Shown piece after piece: positions 1-11,346 of a DNA stretch of 64,000 nt. The stretch is taken from NCBI RefSeq assembly GCF_001429505.1, contig NZ_LMJW01000023.1:303265-367264 (forward strand), in the 5' to 3' direction. The position numbers and the translations under genes were made by a program. Positions within the stretch are counted from its first letter, which is position 1. Every line of letters starts with the position of its first letter. Source of the stretch: Allobosea sp. Root483D1 (lineage in GTDB: Bacteria; Pseudomonadota; Alphaproteobacteria; Rhizobiales; Beijerinckiaceae). Under the pieces are notes generated by a model, which was not told where the DNA came from, searched no databases, and saw only the letters and a program-made list of their open reading frames with translations.

Positions 1-135
1 GTGCACGCGATATCCGAGGATGCGAAGGCCTTTTACCTTGCGCTTGGCTTCGCCCCGTCTCCTAGCGAGCCCATGATGCTGATGGTCACGCTGCACGATC
101 TAACAGCTGCGATTGAAGCGGGAAAACCCGCCTAA
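1..135 (+). CDS. GNAT acetyltransferase C-terminus (partial, TacT-like)
   Basis: The reading frame is open from the first base to a TAA at 133-135 and gives 44 residues. The tail contains AFYLALGF and MLMVTLHDL, the pattern that closes small GNAT acetyltransferases of the TacT type, which in bacteria often act as toxins acetylating aminoacyl-tRNA beside a DUF1778 antitoxin. The antitoxin and the acetyl-CoA-binding part would lie left of the window, so the toxin assignment is inferred only from the C-terminal pattern. Confidence 0.6.
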   Translation: MHAISEDAKAFYLALGFAPSPSEPMMLMVTLHDLTAAIEAGKPA

Positions 136-471
136 CGCTGAAGCGCTTCCGTGTCGGAAGCGATCCGAGCCGACAGCTCTGCATTCAGCCGTGACGACCA
201 CGGGCACCAGGCGTTGCCCGGAAGAGAATCACTCCCAACGTCGGCAAGATACTTTTCGACGTAGGTGACATTGGCGTCGCACACCTCTGCGGCCAGCTCA
301 AAAGAGGAAATCGAGTCTGGCTCGAGATGGGAGGACATGCACTTTCGTGGCCGAAGGATTGGCGAGGATCGATCGAGCCTCGTCGATCTTCGCGACGTCC
401 ACGAGTTTGAGAATGAACTCGTGCAGGACGCCGTCAGGCGATTTCTGCTGATCGCTGGAATAGGCTGCCAT
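132..471 (-). pseudogene. Short hypothetical gene, probably frameshifted
   Basis: Two overlapping minus-strand frames look coding. The first starts at ATG 471 behind a GGTGGGGG ribosome-binding-like stretch and runs 57 codons to a stop at 298. The second starts at ATG 338 and runs 68 codons to 132. Both have amino-acid make-up and GC-rich third positions like real proteins, and together they would make one product of about 110 residues with a one-base slip near 320-340. I do not recognise the family. Two tiny overlapping genes, or no gene at all, remain possible. Confidence 0.3.
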
Positions 472-599
472 GTCGCCCCCACCGCGGCGAGTCCGTTACC
501 AGCGATCCTGACTTCCAATAATGCACCGTGCAAGGCACAGCTTGGCGAAGCAGCAATCTAGCGCGCACCGGATCGCAGTAGCCGCTGCCCCCGCAGTTG

Positions 600-1000
600 C
601 TAGGCGCGTTCCAAATCCTCGCCGCCGAACTTCACCTTGGACGGGAGCGCATGACGATGTCGCCCTCGGCTAGCGTCGGGGCGAGCTGGGTCTCGACATA
701 GAGATCGAATGCGACCCGATCCACCGCTTGTCGACGACCATCGGGCGGTCAGGCCGTAACAGCGCAGGCCCGCGATGAAGCTCTGGGCTCGCCAGTGCCC
801 GAAGGGAGTGGACTCGCGCAACCTCTCTCCACATGGGCTGCGGCTACGCAGCCCGACCAACTTTGTGTTGATCGAGGTTTGGTCGATGAAGACGAATGGA
901 ACTGAACAGATCGGCCTGCGGCAGCCCACTGTCTGCGCGCCTGTCGATAAGTTCCATAAGATACCTTATGCGAATTGGACCTGTCGAACCTCATTAGAAG
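600..1000 (-). mobile_element. IS630-family transposase remnant
   Basis: Read on the minus strand across three frames, the stretch gives the pieces ARRQWAAAG, FVFIDQTSINTKLVG, GERLRESTPFGHW, FIAGLR and FDLYVETQLAPTLAEGDI, in the order found in IS630 transposases. FIDQT stands where the family has the FIDET segment carrying a DDE-type acidic residue. The N-terminal helix-turn-helix half is missing, the C-terminus is lost near 600, and at least two frameshifts (near 890 and 740) break the frame. The right side is cut by the ISNCY element beginning near 975, so this is a dead older insertion. Confidence 0.7.
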
Positions 1001-1022
1001 GGTCGCGCCCCTCCTCATTAGA
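989..1022. repeat. Subterminal direct repeat at the left end of the ISNCY element
   Basis: The decamer CCTCATTAGA occurs at 989-998 and again at 1013-1022, just ahead of the transposase gene. Short repeats of this kind mark the ends of IS1202/ISNCY-type elements and probably bind the transposase. A small hairpin, CATAAG-ATAC-CTTATG (955-970), lies next to it and may be the junction with older DNA. I found no matching inverted copy to the right of 2360, so the right end seems lost. Confidence 0.45.
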
Positions 1023-1066
1023 CATGTCATTTTTTTCTCGGCGTTGCGGCTGGGGAGTTGCGGGCG

Positions 1067-2360
1067 ATGACGGTGTTATCGATGAGCCGGACGGAAATCG
1101 ACCGGGTTCATGTGCTGAAGGATCTGCTGGCGGAGCGGATTCTAACTGGCGAAGCGGCACAGCTCCTTGGCGTGAGCTCACGCCAGGTCTTTCGGCTGTC
1201 GCGGGCCTATCACGATGGCGGCCCGGCGGCGCTGGTCTCCAAGAAGCGAGGCAAGGCGAGCAACTACCCCTCCCTGGTTCGGACGCAGGCCATCGCGTTG
1301 ATCAGGGCCAACTACCTTGATTTTGGGCCGACGCTGGCGGCCGAGAAGCGTGCGGAGCGCCATGGGCTAAGGCTCGGCGTCGAGACCGTACGACGCTGGA
1401 TGATCGCCGACGGGATCTGGCGCGATCGCCGGGAGCGGCTCAAGCCGGTGCACCAGCCGCGCCATCGTCGCGACTGTGTCGGTGAGCTCGTCCAGATCGA
1501 TGGCTCGCAGCATTGGTGGTTCGAAGACCGCGGCCCGCAATGCACCCTGCTCGTCTGCATCGATGATGCGACCAGCCGCCTGATGCACCTGCAGTTCGTC
1601 ACGGCGGAGTCGACCTTCGACTACTTTGCAGCGACGCGCAGCTATCTGCAGCGATGGGAAGCCTGTCGCCTTCTACTCGGACAAGCACGCGACGTTTTGG
1701 GTCAACAATGTCGGCGCCACCGGCGGCAACGGCAACGGCATGACCCAGCTCGGCCGGGCGCTGGATCAGCTCAACATCGACATCATCTGCGCGAACGTTC
1801 CGCAGGCCAAAGGCCGGGTCGAGCGAGCCAACGGCACTCTGCAGGACCGGCTGGTGAAGGAACTGCGGCTCGAAGGAATATCCTCAATCGAGGCTGGCAA
1901 CGCCTTCCTGCCGGGCTGCATGGAGGACTTCAACCGACGCTTCGCCAAGGGTCCCTTCAACGACAAGGATTTGCATCGCCCGGTCGCTGATAACGACGAT
2001 ATTGACGAGGCCTTCGCCTGGAAGGAGGAGCGGACGGTTTCGCAGAGCCTGACACTGCAATACGACAAGATGCTGTTCATCCTCGAGCCAACGCCGATGA
2101 CACGCCCCCTCGCCCGTCAGCGTGTCACGATCTACGACTATCCGGATGGTCGGTTTGCGATCCGGCACCAGGGCCTCGACCTGCCCTATCGGACTTTCGA
2201 CAAGGTTCAGCAGGTCGATCAGGCCACGATCGTCGAGAACAAACGGTTAGGTGTGACGCTGGCCTACATTGCCGAGCGCCAGAAGGAGCTCAACATGTCA
2301 CGCAGCGGCCGAGCACCTCGACGGCAGGGTCAGGGTAAGAGCAACTTCAGGGCGGGCTAG
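1067..2360 (+). pseudogene. ISNCY (IS1202-type) transposase, frameshifted
   Basis: This is a DDE transposase of the ISNCY/IS1202 group. The start ATG 1067 follows TGGGGAG with 9 bp spacing. The N-terminal helix-turn-helix (ILTGEAAQLLGVSSRQVFRL) leads into the catalytic core segment GELVQIDGSQHWWFEDRG; the core continues in another frame with VAFYSDKHATFWVNN and the acidic region AKGRVERANGTLQDRLVKEL. The two halves are separated by a one-base deletion near 1652, where the +2 frame must pass into the frame that ends at 2360. The product is therefore split and the element is probably immobile unless frameshifting rescues it. It interrupts an older IS630 remnant. Confidence 0.88.
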
Positions 2361-2420
2361 AGCAGCGAACAAGCCAGACAATCCGGGATGTTGGGTCGCA
2401 AGCGGCCGTCGCTGGCGGCG

Positions 2421-2960
2421 TTACAGGGCAGAGGATCGATAGTTCCTCCGCGTGAGCCGATATGATTTCATTGGAATGGCGCCGTACATCATATCGCCCG
2501 CGTGCTGCATCCCGATCTTCTCTGCAATACGATGCGATGCGACATTCCGAGTATCGATGTCGGCGACTATCTCGGGAAGACCGATTTGATCGAATGCGTA
2601 GGACACAAAAGGCCGTGCTGCCTCCGTTCCATATCCCTGCCCCCAAGCTGATCTATTCAGACGCCAGCCAATCTCCACTTTCGGGCCGATGCCGTCGTAT
2701 GGGATCAAGAGTACCCATCCTAAAAAACGACTTTCGGTGTCTCGGCTAAAAATTGACCAGTAGCCAAGCCCCTTGCCAAAATCGGTTTGGATGCGTTCTC
2801 TCAAGAAGGCTTCATGCTTCTCAGTATCGTCCCACGGGCCAGGAATGTACTGGACTACCCGTGGGTCGCGATCCATCGCCAGACACGCTTCGAAATCGAC
2901 CATCGTTCGGGGCCGGAGAGCTAGGCGATCGGTCTCGAAAGCGGGAAGCACAACGAACAC
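2421..2960 (-). CDS. GNAT family N-acetyltransferase (RimJ/RimL-like)
   Basis: A 179-residue protein of usual length for GNAT enzymes that acetylate N-termini of ribosomal proteins or small amines. The N-terminus FETDRLALRPRTMVDFEACL is the classic opening strand and helix. The acetyl-CoA loop appears as NRSAWGQGYGTEAARPFVSYAF, and the late strand as VASHRIAEKIGMQ. The substrate cannot be told from sequence. It stands alone, converging on the ISNCY element, with no shared operon. Confidence 0.85.
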   Translation of the reverse strand: MFVVLPAFETDRLALRPRTMVDFEACLAMDRDPRVVQYIPGPWDDTEKHEAFLRERIQTDFGKGLGYWSIFSRDTESRFLGWVLLIPYDGIGPKVEIGWRLNRSAWGQGYGTEAARPFVSYAFDQIGLPEIVADIDTRNVASHRIAEKIGMQHAGDMMYGAIPMKSYRLTRRNYRSSAL

Positions 2961-3236
2961 TAATGATAATGCTGAAAGCCGAAAAGGGCCGTTCTCTGCC
3001 CTTCAGTGGGAGCGTCGCGCCCTGCCCACACGGCCGCTTGTACCCGCGCCGCAGCGCGGCCGAGCAACCCTGACCATCTCTGCCGCGCTGCTTGGCACGC
3101 TGTGCAAGTGCGAAGAGATGCAACTGACGCTGGTCGCCGGCGGGCGGGAGCTTATGGAAGCCGGCTCTACAACGATCCGAGCCACCGCGAGGTTCTCGGT
3201 TACATCGCGGTTCACGCGGATCCTTGAACTCAGCGC
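2961..3236. other. Intergenic stretch without a supported gene
   Basis: No intact gene is seen. A plus-strand frame ends at 3227 with the protein-like piece RLYNDPSHREVLGYIAVHAD, but upstream it dissolves into low-complexity arginine-rich translation and has no convincing start. It may be the tail of a decayed gene that I do not recognise. A possible promoter for the next operon has TTGAAC at 3224-3229 and TATAAA at 3248-3253, separated by 18 bp. Confidence 0.35.
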
Positions 3237-3268
3237 GTCAACTGTCATATAAAATCACGACAGTTGAC
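3237..3268. promoter_or_regulatory. Operator palindrome of the first Xre/RES operon
   Basis: GTCAACTGT (3237-3245) and ACAGTTGAC (3260-3268) form a perfect 9-bp inverted repeat with a 14-bp spacer, ending 3 bp before the antitoxin start. The spacer includes the likely -10 hexamer (TATAAA, 3248-3253). Binding of the Xre antitoxin here would block transcription, the usual autoregulation of such operons. The binding is inferred from position and symmetry. Confidence 0.6.
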
Positions 3269-3271
3269 TAG

Positions 3272-3766
3272 ATGAAGTGCGCCATGGCGGTTGCGGCCGA
3301 AAAGATGCCACCGGAAACCGGTGGAACTCTACATAGGGTGACGGAGCTCCTGGGCGGCGCTAGGCTGCTAGCGTGGCGCGTCACCAGCTCCCTCGATGCG
3401 CATGAGATGCTTTTGCGAGGCTTACCGCCTTCGGCATTGGATCATCTGGTCGGGCAACTCACCTACATTCGCAAGGCGGATTCGCTGGAGAAGGCTTTCG
3501 GCATGAGTCTGCGAACCTACCAACGACGGAAGGATGCGCCGGCGAAACCACTGAGCCAAGAGCAGAGCGGACGGGCTTGGAAGTTTGCTGAAATTCTGTC
3601 CAAGGCGACGGATGTGTTCGGGTCTCAGGCGGAAGCGGAGCAGTGGCTAGAGCGTCCGGCGATCGGCCTTGACCAGCGTCGCCCGATCGACCTTCTGGCG
3701 ACGCCGGCCGGCGTCGAGCTGGTCGAGGAGCACCTGACCCGGCTCGACTATGGTGTGTATGCGTGA
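3272..3766 (+). CDS. Xre/MbcA/ParS-type antitoxin (DUF2384)
   Basis: This 164-residue protein is the antitoxin of a RES-Xre toxin-antitoxin pair. The middle holds the Xre-like helix-turn-helix (FGMSLRTYQRRKD, about residues 76-88). The C-terminal toxin-binding part includes VFGSQAEAEQWLERPAIGLD and IDLLATPAGVELVEEHLTRL, the hallmark of the MbcA/ParS family, where bound antitoxin blocks the toxin's NAD site. Its stop overlaps the toxin start by four bases (GTGA). A palindrome ends 3 bp upstream. ATG 3285 is an alternative start. Confidence 0.9.
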   Translation: MKCAMAVAAEKMPPETGGTLHRVTELLGGARLLAWRVTSSLDAHEMLLRGLPPSALDHLVGQLTYIRKADSLEKAFGMSLRTYQRRKDAPAKPLSQEQSGRAWKFAEILSKATDVFGSQAEAEQWLERPAIGLDQRRPIDLLATPAGVELVEEHLTRLDYGVYA

Positions 3767-4281
3767 CGCCATTGCCGAGTGTACTTGGAGGCGCCGAGCT
3801 GGTGGCTTGGCGCCTCGACCAGGCCATCTACGCAACCACGTGGGATAGCGGAGAGGGAGCTTATCGAGTCGGCGGGCGCTGGAACAGCGCTGGTGTGAGG
3901 GTGCTCTATTGTGCGTTCGACCCTGCGACGGCAATTCTCGAAGTAGCCGTTCACAAGGGCTTTCGCGCCCTCGACACAGTTCCACATGTCATGACCGCGG
4001 CCACCATATCAGATATCGCCGGGGTCCATATCGTTACGCCTGATCAGATACCAAATCCGAATTGGCTTCGACCCGGAATTCCGAGTGCCGGTCAACAAGC
4101 TTTCGGCGATGGTCTGCTACGCGAGCATTCTTTTGTCGTCGTTCCGAGCGTAGTTTCGACCCATAGCTGGAATCTGCTCTTCACCGCCAGAGCGCCAGGA
4201 TACTCGCTCAAAGCTCAGGAACCATTCGCGCTCGACGCGTCTCCACCCGCCGTCGTCGCTCTGAAACTGCGTAGCGTTTAG
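3763..4281 (+). CDS. RES-domain toxin (NAD-degrading)
   Basis: The 172-residue RES protein starts at a GTG overlapping the antitoxin stop. Family members such as MbcT and Res phosphorolyse or hydrolyse NAD+ and stop growth. The conserved opening AWRLDQAIYATTWDSGEGA, the loop GGRWNSAGVRVLYC (arginine and tyrosine of the active site) and the helix ATAILEVAVHKG are all present, as is the late SHSWNLLF block. The length is normal and the module looks intact. Confidence 0.92.
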   Translation: MTPLPSVLGGAELVAWRLDQAIYATTWDSGEGAYRVGGRWNSAGVRVLYCAFDPATAILEVAVHKGFRALDTVPHVMTAATISDIAGVHIVTPDQIPNPNWLRPGIPSAGQQAFGDGLLREHSFVVVPSVVSTHSWNLLFTARAPGYSLKAQEPFALDASPPAVVALKLRSV

Positions 4282-4368
4282 CTCGGCATAGGCCGCCTAC
4301 TCGGCAGCCGCTCAGAACGTATGCTCCCTCTCGTACTCTGGCCAGCTGCCGGTTCTGTGGACGGTGAG

Positions 4369-4551
4369 TTAAGCTAATCCGACCTTCTTTTCGAACTCGA
4401 CCGGACTGAGATAGCCGATGGTCGAGTGCCTGCGGATCGTGTTGTAGAAGCGCTCGATGTAGTCGAACACATCAGCCCGGGCCGCGTCACGCGTCCGGTA
4501 GCGCTTGTCCCTGATGCGCTCGGTTTTCAGCGAGGAGAAGAAGCTCTCCAT
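4369..4551 (-). mobile_element. IS3-family transposase C-terminal fragment
   Basis: Sixty codons encode SFFSSLKTERIRDKRYRTRD, followed by FDYIERFYNTIRRHSTIGYL and SPVEFEKK. This is the last part of the OrfB integrase domain of IS3-group transposases, including the catalytic-glutamate helix region. Everything upstream of MESFFSS is missing, and the fragment abuts another IS3 fragment in opposite orientation at about 4551. Confidence 0.85.
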
Positions 4552-4552
4552 G

Positions 4553-4741
4553 GACCGCCCTCACGCCCTGCTCGGTCGGCAGACGCCCGCGGCCTTCACC
4601 TCGACCTTCCCCCACGACGGGCTCTGGCGCTGTGCGCAAGCACAGAGCCCGTCGCTTCATCTGCCCGAACGCGCTCCAAAATTGCCGGAAACGAACTCAG
4701 CGCTGGATAAAATCTGGGGCAACGTCAGTCAGAGTCACTCA
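4553..4741 (+). mobile_element. Second IS3-type transposase tail, opposite orientation
   Basis: The plus-strand translation RPHALLGRQTPAAFTSTF, followed further on by NSALDKIWGNVSQSH, resembles the extreme C-terminus of IS3-type integrase-core transposases (RPHSALGxxTPAxF, then a short basic tail). No start or catalytic core is present. The head-to-head junction with the minus-strand fragment suggests one insertion into another followed by deletion. Confidence 0.55.
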
Positions 4742-4825
4742 CTTTCTGCAGCGGCGACAACGTACCGGCGGTGTCTAACGCTCTATCGTCATAGACTGTC
4801 GCCACTAACGTTGGACCGGCTTCTC

Positions 4826-5815
4826 CTACGTATTGAGAGCTCTAATTCTAAGCCTGGTGAGAACCAGGAACATGAAAGAAGCGCAAACGAGAAGAACCCG
4901 ACCTGGCAAAGCGTTGGTGCCGTACAAATCAACTTCAATTACGAAGCCCCACCAACAGTAAACAAGCACCGCCCCGCTCGCCAAAGCAAACCGATGCCGA
5001 TCGCTCCAATCTGATCGACGCGATGACCAGGTAACGAAATAAAGCATGCCAAGCGCTAATGACAGGCTGAGGCAGGCGGTGATCCAAGCCGGGATGCCGG
5101 CTTTGGGGGCGAATTCCTGGATCATATAAAACGCCGAGCCTACGGCTAGGACGAGAGCACCCATACTCCATGGTGGCGGTGTGTCGGCAAGTCCTCCTGA
5201 CGATATCTTGGCGTCAGAATTTTCTCGCTTAGGGGGAAACAAGACAAATGCCACCACTATCAAAGCGACCGCCACACTGGCGCTAGCTGCAAACTGCATC
5301 GGCGAAGCGACGAACTGATCTTTTATGATAAAATGCGTCATCAGGATCGCAATGCTTGATGCAAATAGACCAGCGACAACACAAATGCCTTTAGCGCTGA
5401 GCCAAGGCTCCAATCGCGTCTTGGTGAAGATTACCTCCGTTAGAGCGATTGGCGTGCAGATGCTCCATGCAACATGGAGGATGACCACGAAAACGATCCA
5501 CGATGGGGATGTGCCAAGGGCCTCGACATATCCGTAGTCTAACAGCCGTTGCCCCTCGAAATTCGGGTTGAACCACGATTGCGTCGCGAAGGCCTCCTCA
5601 ACAACAGCATAGGCGAACGCCAAGGTCGCTATCGTAGGCCAACCTCGGCCGGTTTTACGCGCCAATTCCCGAATGAGTACCGCACCGGAGCCGTACAAAA
5701 GCGAGAGAACAGGAAGCAGGACAATCCACGTCGTAGGGACGTTTCCCAAGAGATACTCGGCGATCAGTGGCGTGATTATGAATAGACATAGGACAGGGGC
5801 CAGATGCTTCAGCAT
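4826..5815 (-). CDS. Multi-pass membrane protein of unknown function
   Basis: The protein has 329 residues when started at ATG 5815; the longer upstream extension covers the divergent promoter region and is unlikely. About nine hydrophobic segments are visible, beginning with LAPVLCLFIITPLIAEYLL and ending with LLVCASFMFLVLTRL. An acidic patch, YAVVEEAFATQSWFNPN, lies near residues 95-111. I do not recognise the family. It is divergent from a tetR gene with an operator-like repeat cluster between them, so it is probably the regulator's target, perhaps an efflux or lipid-related function. Confidence 0.7.
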   Translation of the reverse strand: MLKHLAPVLCLFIITPLIAEYLLGNVPTTWIVLLPVLSLLYGSGAVLIRELARKTGRGWPTIATLAFAYAVVEEAFATQSWFNPNFEGQRLLDYGYVEALGTSPSWIVFVVILHVAWSICTPIALTEVIFTKTRLEPWLSAKGICVVAGLFASSIAILMTHFIIKDQFVASPMQFAASASVAVALIVVAFVLFPPKRENSDAKISSGGLADTPPPWSMGALVLAVGSAFYMIQEFAPKAGIPAWITACLSLSLALGMLYFVTWSSRRSDWSDRHRFALASGAVLVYCWWGFVIEVDLYGTNALPGRVLLVCASFMFLVLTRLRIRALNT

Positions 5816-5915
5816 GGGCGTGCCTTTCCCAGTATATGCGATCCCGACGCGGCGGCATGACGCGCGGAGGACGAGAGAGGCACAGGGTTCATGGGCAAGG
5901 CTCCGGTCGCGGAAA

Positions 5916-5967
5916 ACATACGTATGTTCTGTACATTTGTATAGATATTCCGTACAAACGTATAGAT
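5916..5967. promoter_or_regulatory. Tandem operator-like repeats between the membrane gene and tetR
   Basis: This AT-rich cluster contains a perfect palindrome ACATACGTATGT (5916-5927). It also holds two direct copies of GTACANNNGTATAGAT (5931-5946 and 5952-5967) spaced exactly 21 bp, two helical turns. Within them TTTGTA and TACAAA (5936-5941 and 5953-5958) also form an inverted pair. Such arrays are typical TetR-family operators controlling both divergent genes. Binding is inferred. Confidence 0.55.
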
Positions 5968-5995
5968 TGCCTGAGATTTCACATGGGGACGCGAC

Positions 5996-6562
5996 GTGGG
6001 CCAAAAAGACGACCTGATGAAAGGCGCCCAGAAATGCATTCGCGAAAAGGGTTTCGCCCATACCACTGCGCGCGACATAGCTGCCGCTTCTAGCGCAAAC
6101 CTGGCTTCCATCGGCTATCACTACGGCTCGAAGGATGGCTTGATGACTCAGGCAATCATCAAAATGCTCCGCGAGTTTGGGGAGCAGTTCGACCCAGCTC
6201 AGGACACGAAGGCCCTGCCCTTCGCGGAGCGCTTCGCCGCGTATTGGAACGGTTTATCACAGGCCATCCGCCATGATTCCCTGTCTGCCATTGCCGGCTT
6301 CGAAAACGCTGCGGTGGCGGCGCGTGTACCGGAGCTCCGGTCGATCATTGCCGCCGGCCAACAGCAGGCCCGAACGGAAATCGGTGCCGACTACACGAAC
6401 GGCGCGGCAGATCTCAACACCCAGAGAATTGTCGGGTCCTTGATGCTCGCGGTTTCAACGGGCTTGATCGCCCAGTTGATTATGGATGCCAATCAGGCAC
6501 CTTCAGGCGAGGAAATTGTGACGGCATTTCGATACCTCGGAAACGCTCTGGCAGAAACATAA
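5996..6562 (+). CDS. TetR/AcrR family transcriptional regulator
   Basis: The 188-residue regulator starts at GTG 5996 behind GGGGAC. The N-terminal helix-turn-helix reads REKGFAHTTARDIAAASSAN followed by LASIGYHYGSKDGL, the canonical TetR DNA-binding signature (residues about 16-50). The C-terminal part is a ligand-binding helical domain with no recognisable ligand. It is divergent from the membrane protein at 4826-5815 across the tandem operator cluster, so it probably represses that gene and itself. Confidence 0.9.
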   Translation: MGQKDDLMKGAQKCIREKGFAHTTARDIAAASSANLASIGYHYGSKDGLMTQAIIKMLREFGEQFDPAQDTKALPFAERFAAYWNGLSQAIRHDSLSAIAGFENAAVAARVPELRSIIAAGQQQARTEIGADYTNGAADLNTQRIVGSLMLAVSTGLIAQLIMDANQAPSGEEIVTAFRYLGNALAET

Positions 6563-6697
6563 AATGCGTTCATCAGCATGAGGGTTCTCAGGAAATTGAG
6601 TATACTTGGTCGGCACATGCTGCATTTGGACAGAAGTTCTCCCCCTCACCGCGCTCCCGGAACGGCATTGTCTAACCGAGCGATTAACAGTTGTCCC

Positions 6698-7600
6698 TTA
6701 CGGGCTGAGTAAGGGCCGGATAACGCTGAGGTTTTCGATGGTGTGGGACAGATGCACCCGCAAGCGCTCGGCCGCGTCCGCCTGCCGCGCCGCGGCAAGG
6801 CAGTCGAGAATGGCGAGATGGTCTTCGCATTGCTGCCGGTAGCGCTTGCGGTCGAGCATGGAGCGATAGGACAGCAGACGCCGGACGCGGTTGATCCGCC
6901 GGATCGTGTCGAGGAAAAATGGATTGCCCGATCCCGCTACGATGGTCTCGTGGAAGCGGACGCCGCGTTCGTGGAGCGCATCAGCGCTGTCTGTCTCGAT
7001 CGCGCCCGCGAGCAGGCGCTCCTCGGCGGCGCGGCATGCTGCGATGGCCTCCGGCGCGAGGTGATATCCCGGCTCCAGCAGTGCCGCAGGTTCGAGAGCG
7101 AGGCGCAGTCGGTAGGTCTGCTCCAGGCTTTCTGGCGTGTTCAACACCGGCGCGAAAGTCCAGCCATAGCCCGCGCGTCGCTCCGCCCATCCTTCCTGGC
7201 TGATACGGTTCAGCACGGCGGCAAGCTCGGCACGGGTAAGTCCATAGCCCAGTCTGAGATCGGACTCGCTGATCTGTTCGGGTAGCCGACCTCGCAGATG
7301 GTCATCGGCAATGCGGAAGTAAGCCTGCGTGACGGCATCTGGCTTCGAAAGGCCGAGCGTTTCGCTGGAGGGCGGTGCATCCTGACCGACAAAGAAGCCC
7401 CGATTGCGCTCGTGCCGGAGGACCCCCTTTTCGGCGAGAAGCTGAAGAGCCTGTCCAATCGGGAAACGCGACACGCCGAGGCGCGTCGCGATGTCTTGTG
7501 AGCGAAGATGGGTGCCCGGCGGCAGGCCACCATCCCGGATTTCGCCGAGAATCCGGGCGGCAAGCGGAGTCGCCAGGTCCCGTCTTCCGCTGCCCGCCAT
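6698..7600 (-). CDS. GntR family transcriptional regulator (FCD-type)
   Basis: I place the start at ATG 7600, giving about 300 residues; the upstream extension is arginine-rich and lacks family similarity. A winged helix-turn-helix (GTHLRSQDIATRLGVSRFPI, then LLAEKGVLRHERNRGFFV) is followed by a second helical region and a C-terminal all-helical FCD ligand domain (RLALEPAALLEPG, then VRFHETIVAGSGNPFF). FCD regulators sense carboxylic acids. It lies 62 bp downstream of a tricarboxylate-type binding protein gene and next to an aconitase, and probably controls that catabolic unit. Confidence 0.88.
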   Translation of the reverse strand: MAGSGRRDLATPLAARILGEIRDGGLPPGTHLRSQDIATRLGVSRFPIGQALQLLAEKGVLRHERNRGFFVGQDAPPSSETLGLSKPDAVTQAYFRIADDHLRGRLPEQISESDLRLGYGLTRAELAAVLNRISQEGWAERRAGYGWTFAPVLNTPESLEQTYRLRLALEPAALLEPGYHLAPEAIAACRAAEERLLAGAIETDSADALHERGVRFHETIVAGSGNPFFLDTIRRINRVRRLLSYRSMLDRKRYRQQCEDHLAILDCLAAARQADAAERLRVHLSHTIENLSVIRPLLSP

Positions 7601-7662
7601 TGTATGCCCCCGCGCCGCCGCTATCGTTGGTCTAGGGACGGCGTGGCCAGGGAGCAAGCGGG

Positions 7663-8631
7663 CTATTTCACCAGACCGATGGTCTTGAGGATGTCACCGA
7701 CCCTAACCTGTTCCTCCTTCAGGAATTTCACGAAGGGTTCGCCGGCGAGATAGTAGTCGTCCCAGCCGCGCGCCTTGAGGAGGGCCTTCCACTCGGCGCT
7801 GGCGACCAGACCATCGAAGAGCTTGGTCAGTTGCGCCTTCTGATCCGCCGAAATGCCGGGTCCGGCCATCACGGCGCGCCAGTTTACGACCTCGACGTCA
7901 TAGCCAAGCTCCTTGAGCGTGGGCACGTCGACGCCTTCGAGCCGCTTGCCGGACGAGATCGCCAGTGCGCGCAGCTTGCCGGCCTTGATCTGACCCTCGA
8001 ACTCGCCATAGCCGGAGACGCCGGCGGTCACACGGCCGCCGAGCATGGCCGCCAGCGCTTCGCCGCCGCCGGAGAAGGCGACGTAGTTGACCTTGCCGGC
8101 ATCGGCTCCCGCCGCCTTCGTCGCCAGCGCCGCGAGAATATGGTCCGCGCCGCCGGCCGACCCGCCCGCCCAGGTGACGCGGGCGACGTCCGCCTTGATC
8201 GCCGCCAGGAAGTCCTTGACGGTCTTGTGCGGTGAGTTTTCCGGGACAACGATGACCAGCGGATCGCCCGTCAGTCGTGCCAGCGGCGTCACCTGGTCGA
8301 GGCTGACGGGCGACTTGTTGGTCAGGATAGCGCCGACCATGGTGATGCCGTTGACCATGAGTTGGTTCGGATCGCCCTTGGCGCCATTGATGAACTGCGC
8401 CAGCCCGATCGTACCACCGGCGCCGGTCACGTTATTGACCTGGACGCTGCGGACAGCCTTGGTCTCGGTCAGGACCTGCTGGATCGCGCGCGCCGCGCCG
8501 TCCCAACCGCCGCCAGGACCAGCCGGAGCCATGATTTTCAGCTCCTGGATGGGCGACTGGGCCAGTGCGAAGCCCGATGTCAGCGACAGGGCCGCGATGC
8601 CGGCGGCCAGGAAAACTCTGCGGGTCGTCAT
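7663..8631 (-). CDS. Tripartite tricarboxylate transporter substrate-binding protein (TctC/Bug)
   Basis: A 322-residue periplasmic binding protein with a Tat-like or Sec signal peptide (MTTRRVFLAAGIAALSLTSG, cleavage after ALA). Bug-family marks are IMAPAGPGGGWDGAARAIQQ, the VNNVTGAGGTIGLAQF segment and the late YDVEVVNWRAVMAGPGIS. These proteins capture carboxylates and hand them to TctAB. No tctA or tctB gene is present in the window, so this is an orphan receptor, common in alpha- and betaproteobacteria. The gene sits 42 bp after the aconitase gene, suggesting uptake of a tricarboxylate or a related acid. Confidence 0.92.
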   Translation of the reverse strand: MTTRRVFLAAGIAALSLTSGFALAQSPIQELKIMAPAGPGGGWDGAARAIQQVLTETKAVRSVQVNNVTGAGGTIGLAQFINGAKGDPNQLMVNGITMVGAILTNKSPVSLDQVTPLARLTGDPLVIVVPENSPHKTVKDFLAAIKADVARVTWAGGSAGGADHILAALATKAAGADAGKVNYVAFSGGGEALAAMLGGRVTAGVSGYGEFEGQIKAGKLRALAISSGKRLEGVDVPTLKELGYDVEVVNWRAVMAGPGISADQKAQLTKLFDGLVASAEWKALLKARGWDDYYLAGEPFVKFLKEEQVRVGDILKTIGLVK

Positions 8632-8673
8632 GATGATCCTCCCAGGTGACAGTGTTCGCGCTTCTTGCGCTGT

Positions 8674-11346
<2,673 letters not shown>

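Noticed and set aside
5931..5967. CRISPR-like spacing of the GTACANNNGTATAGAT repeats
   Set aside because: There are only two short copies, at 21-bp period, between divergent genes; this is an operator layout and no cas genes exist in the window.
5816..6121. N-terminal extension of the membrane protein at 4826
   Set aside because: It runs across the operator cluster and the start of tetR and gives Cys/Tyr-rich sequence without a signal; ATG 5815 directly precedes the first membrane helix.
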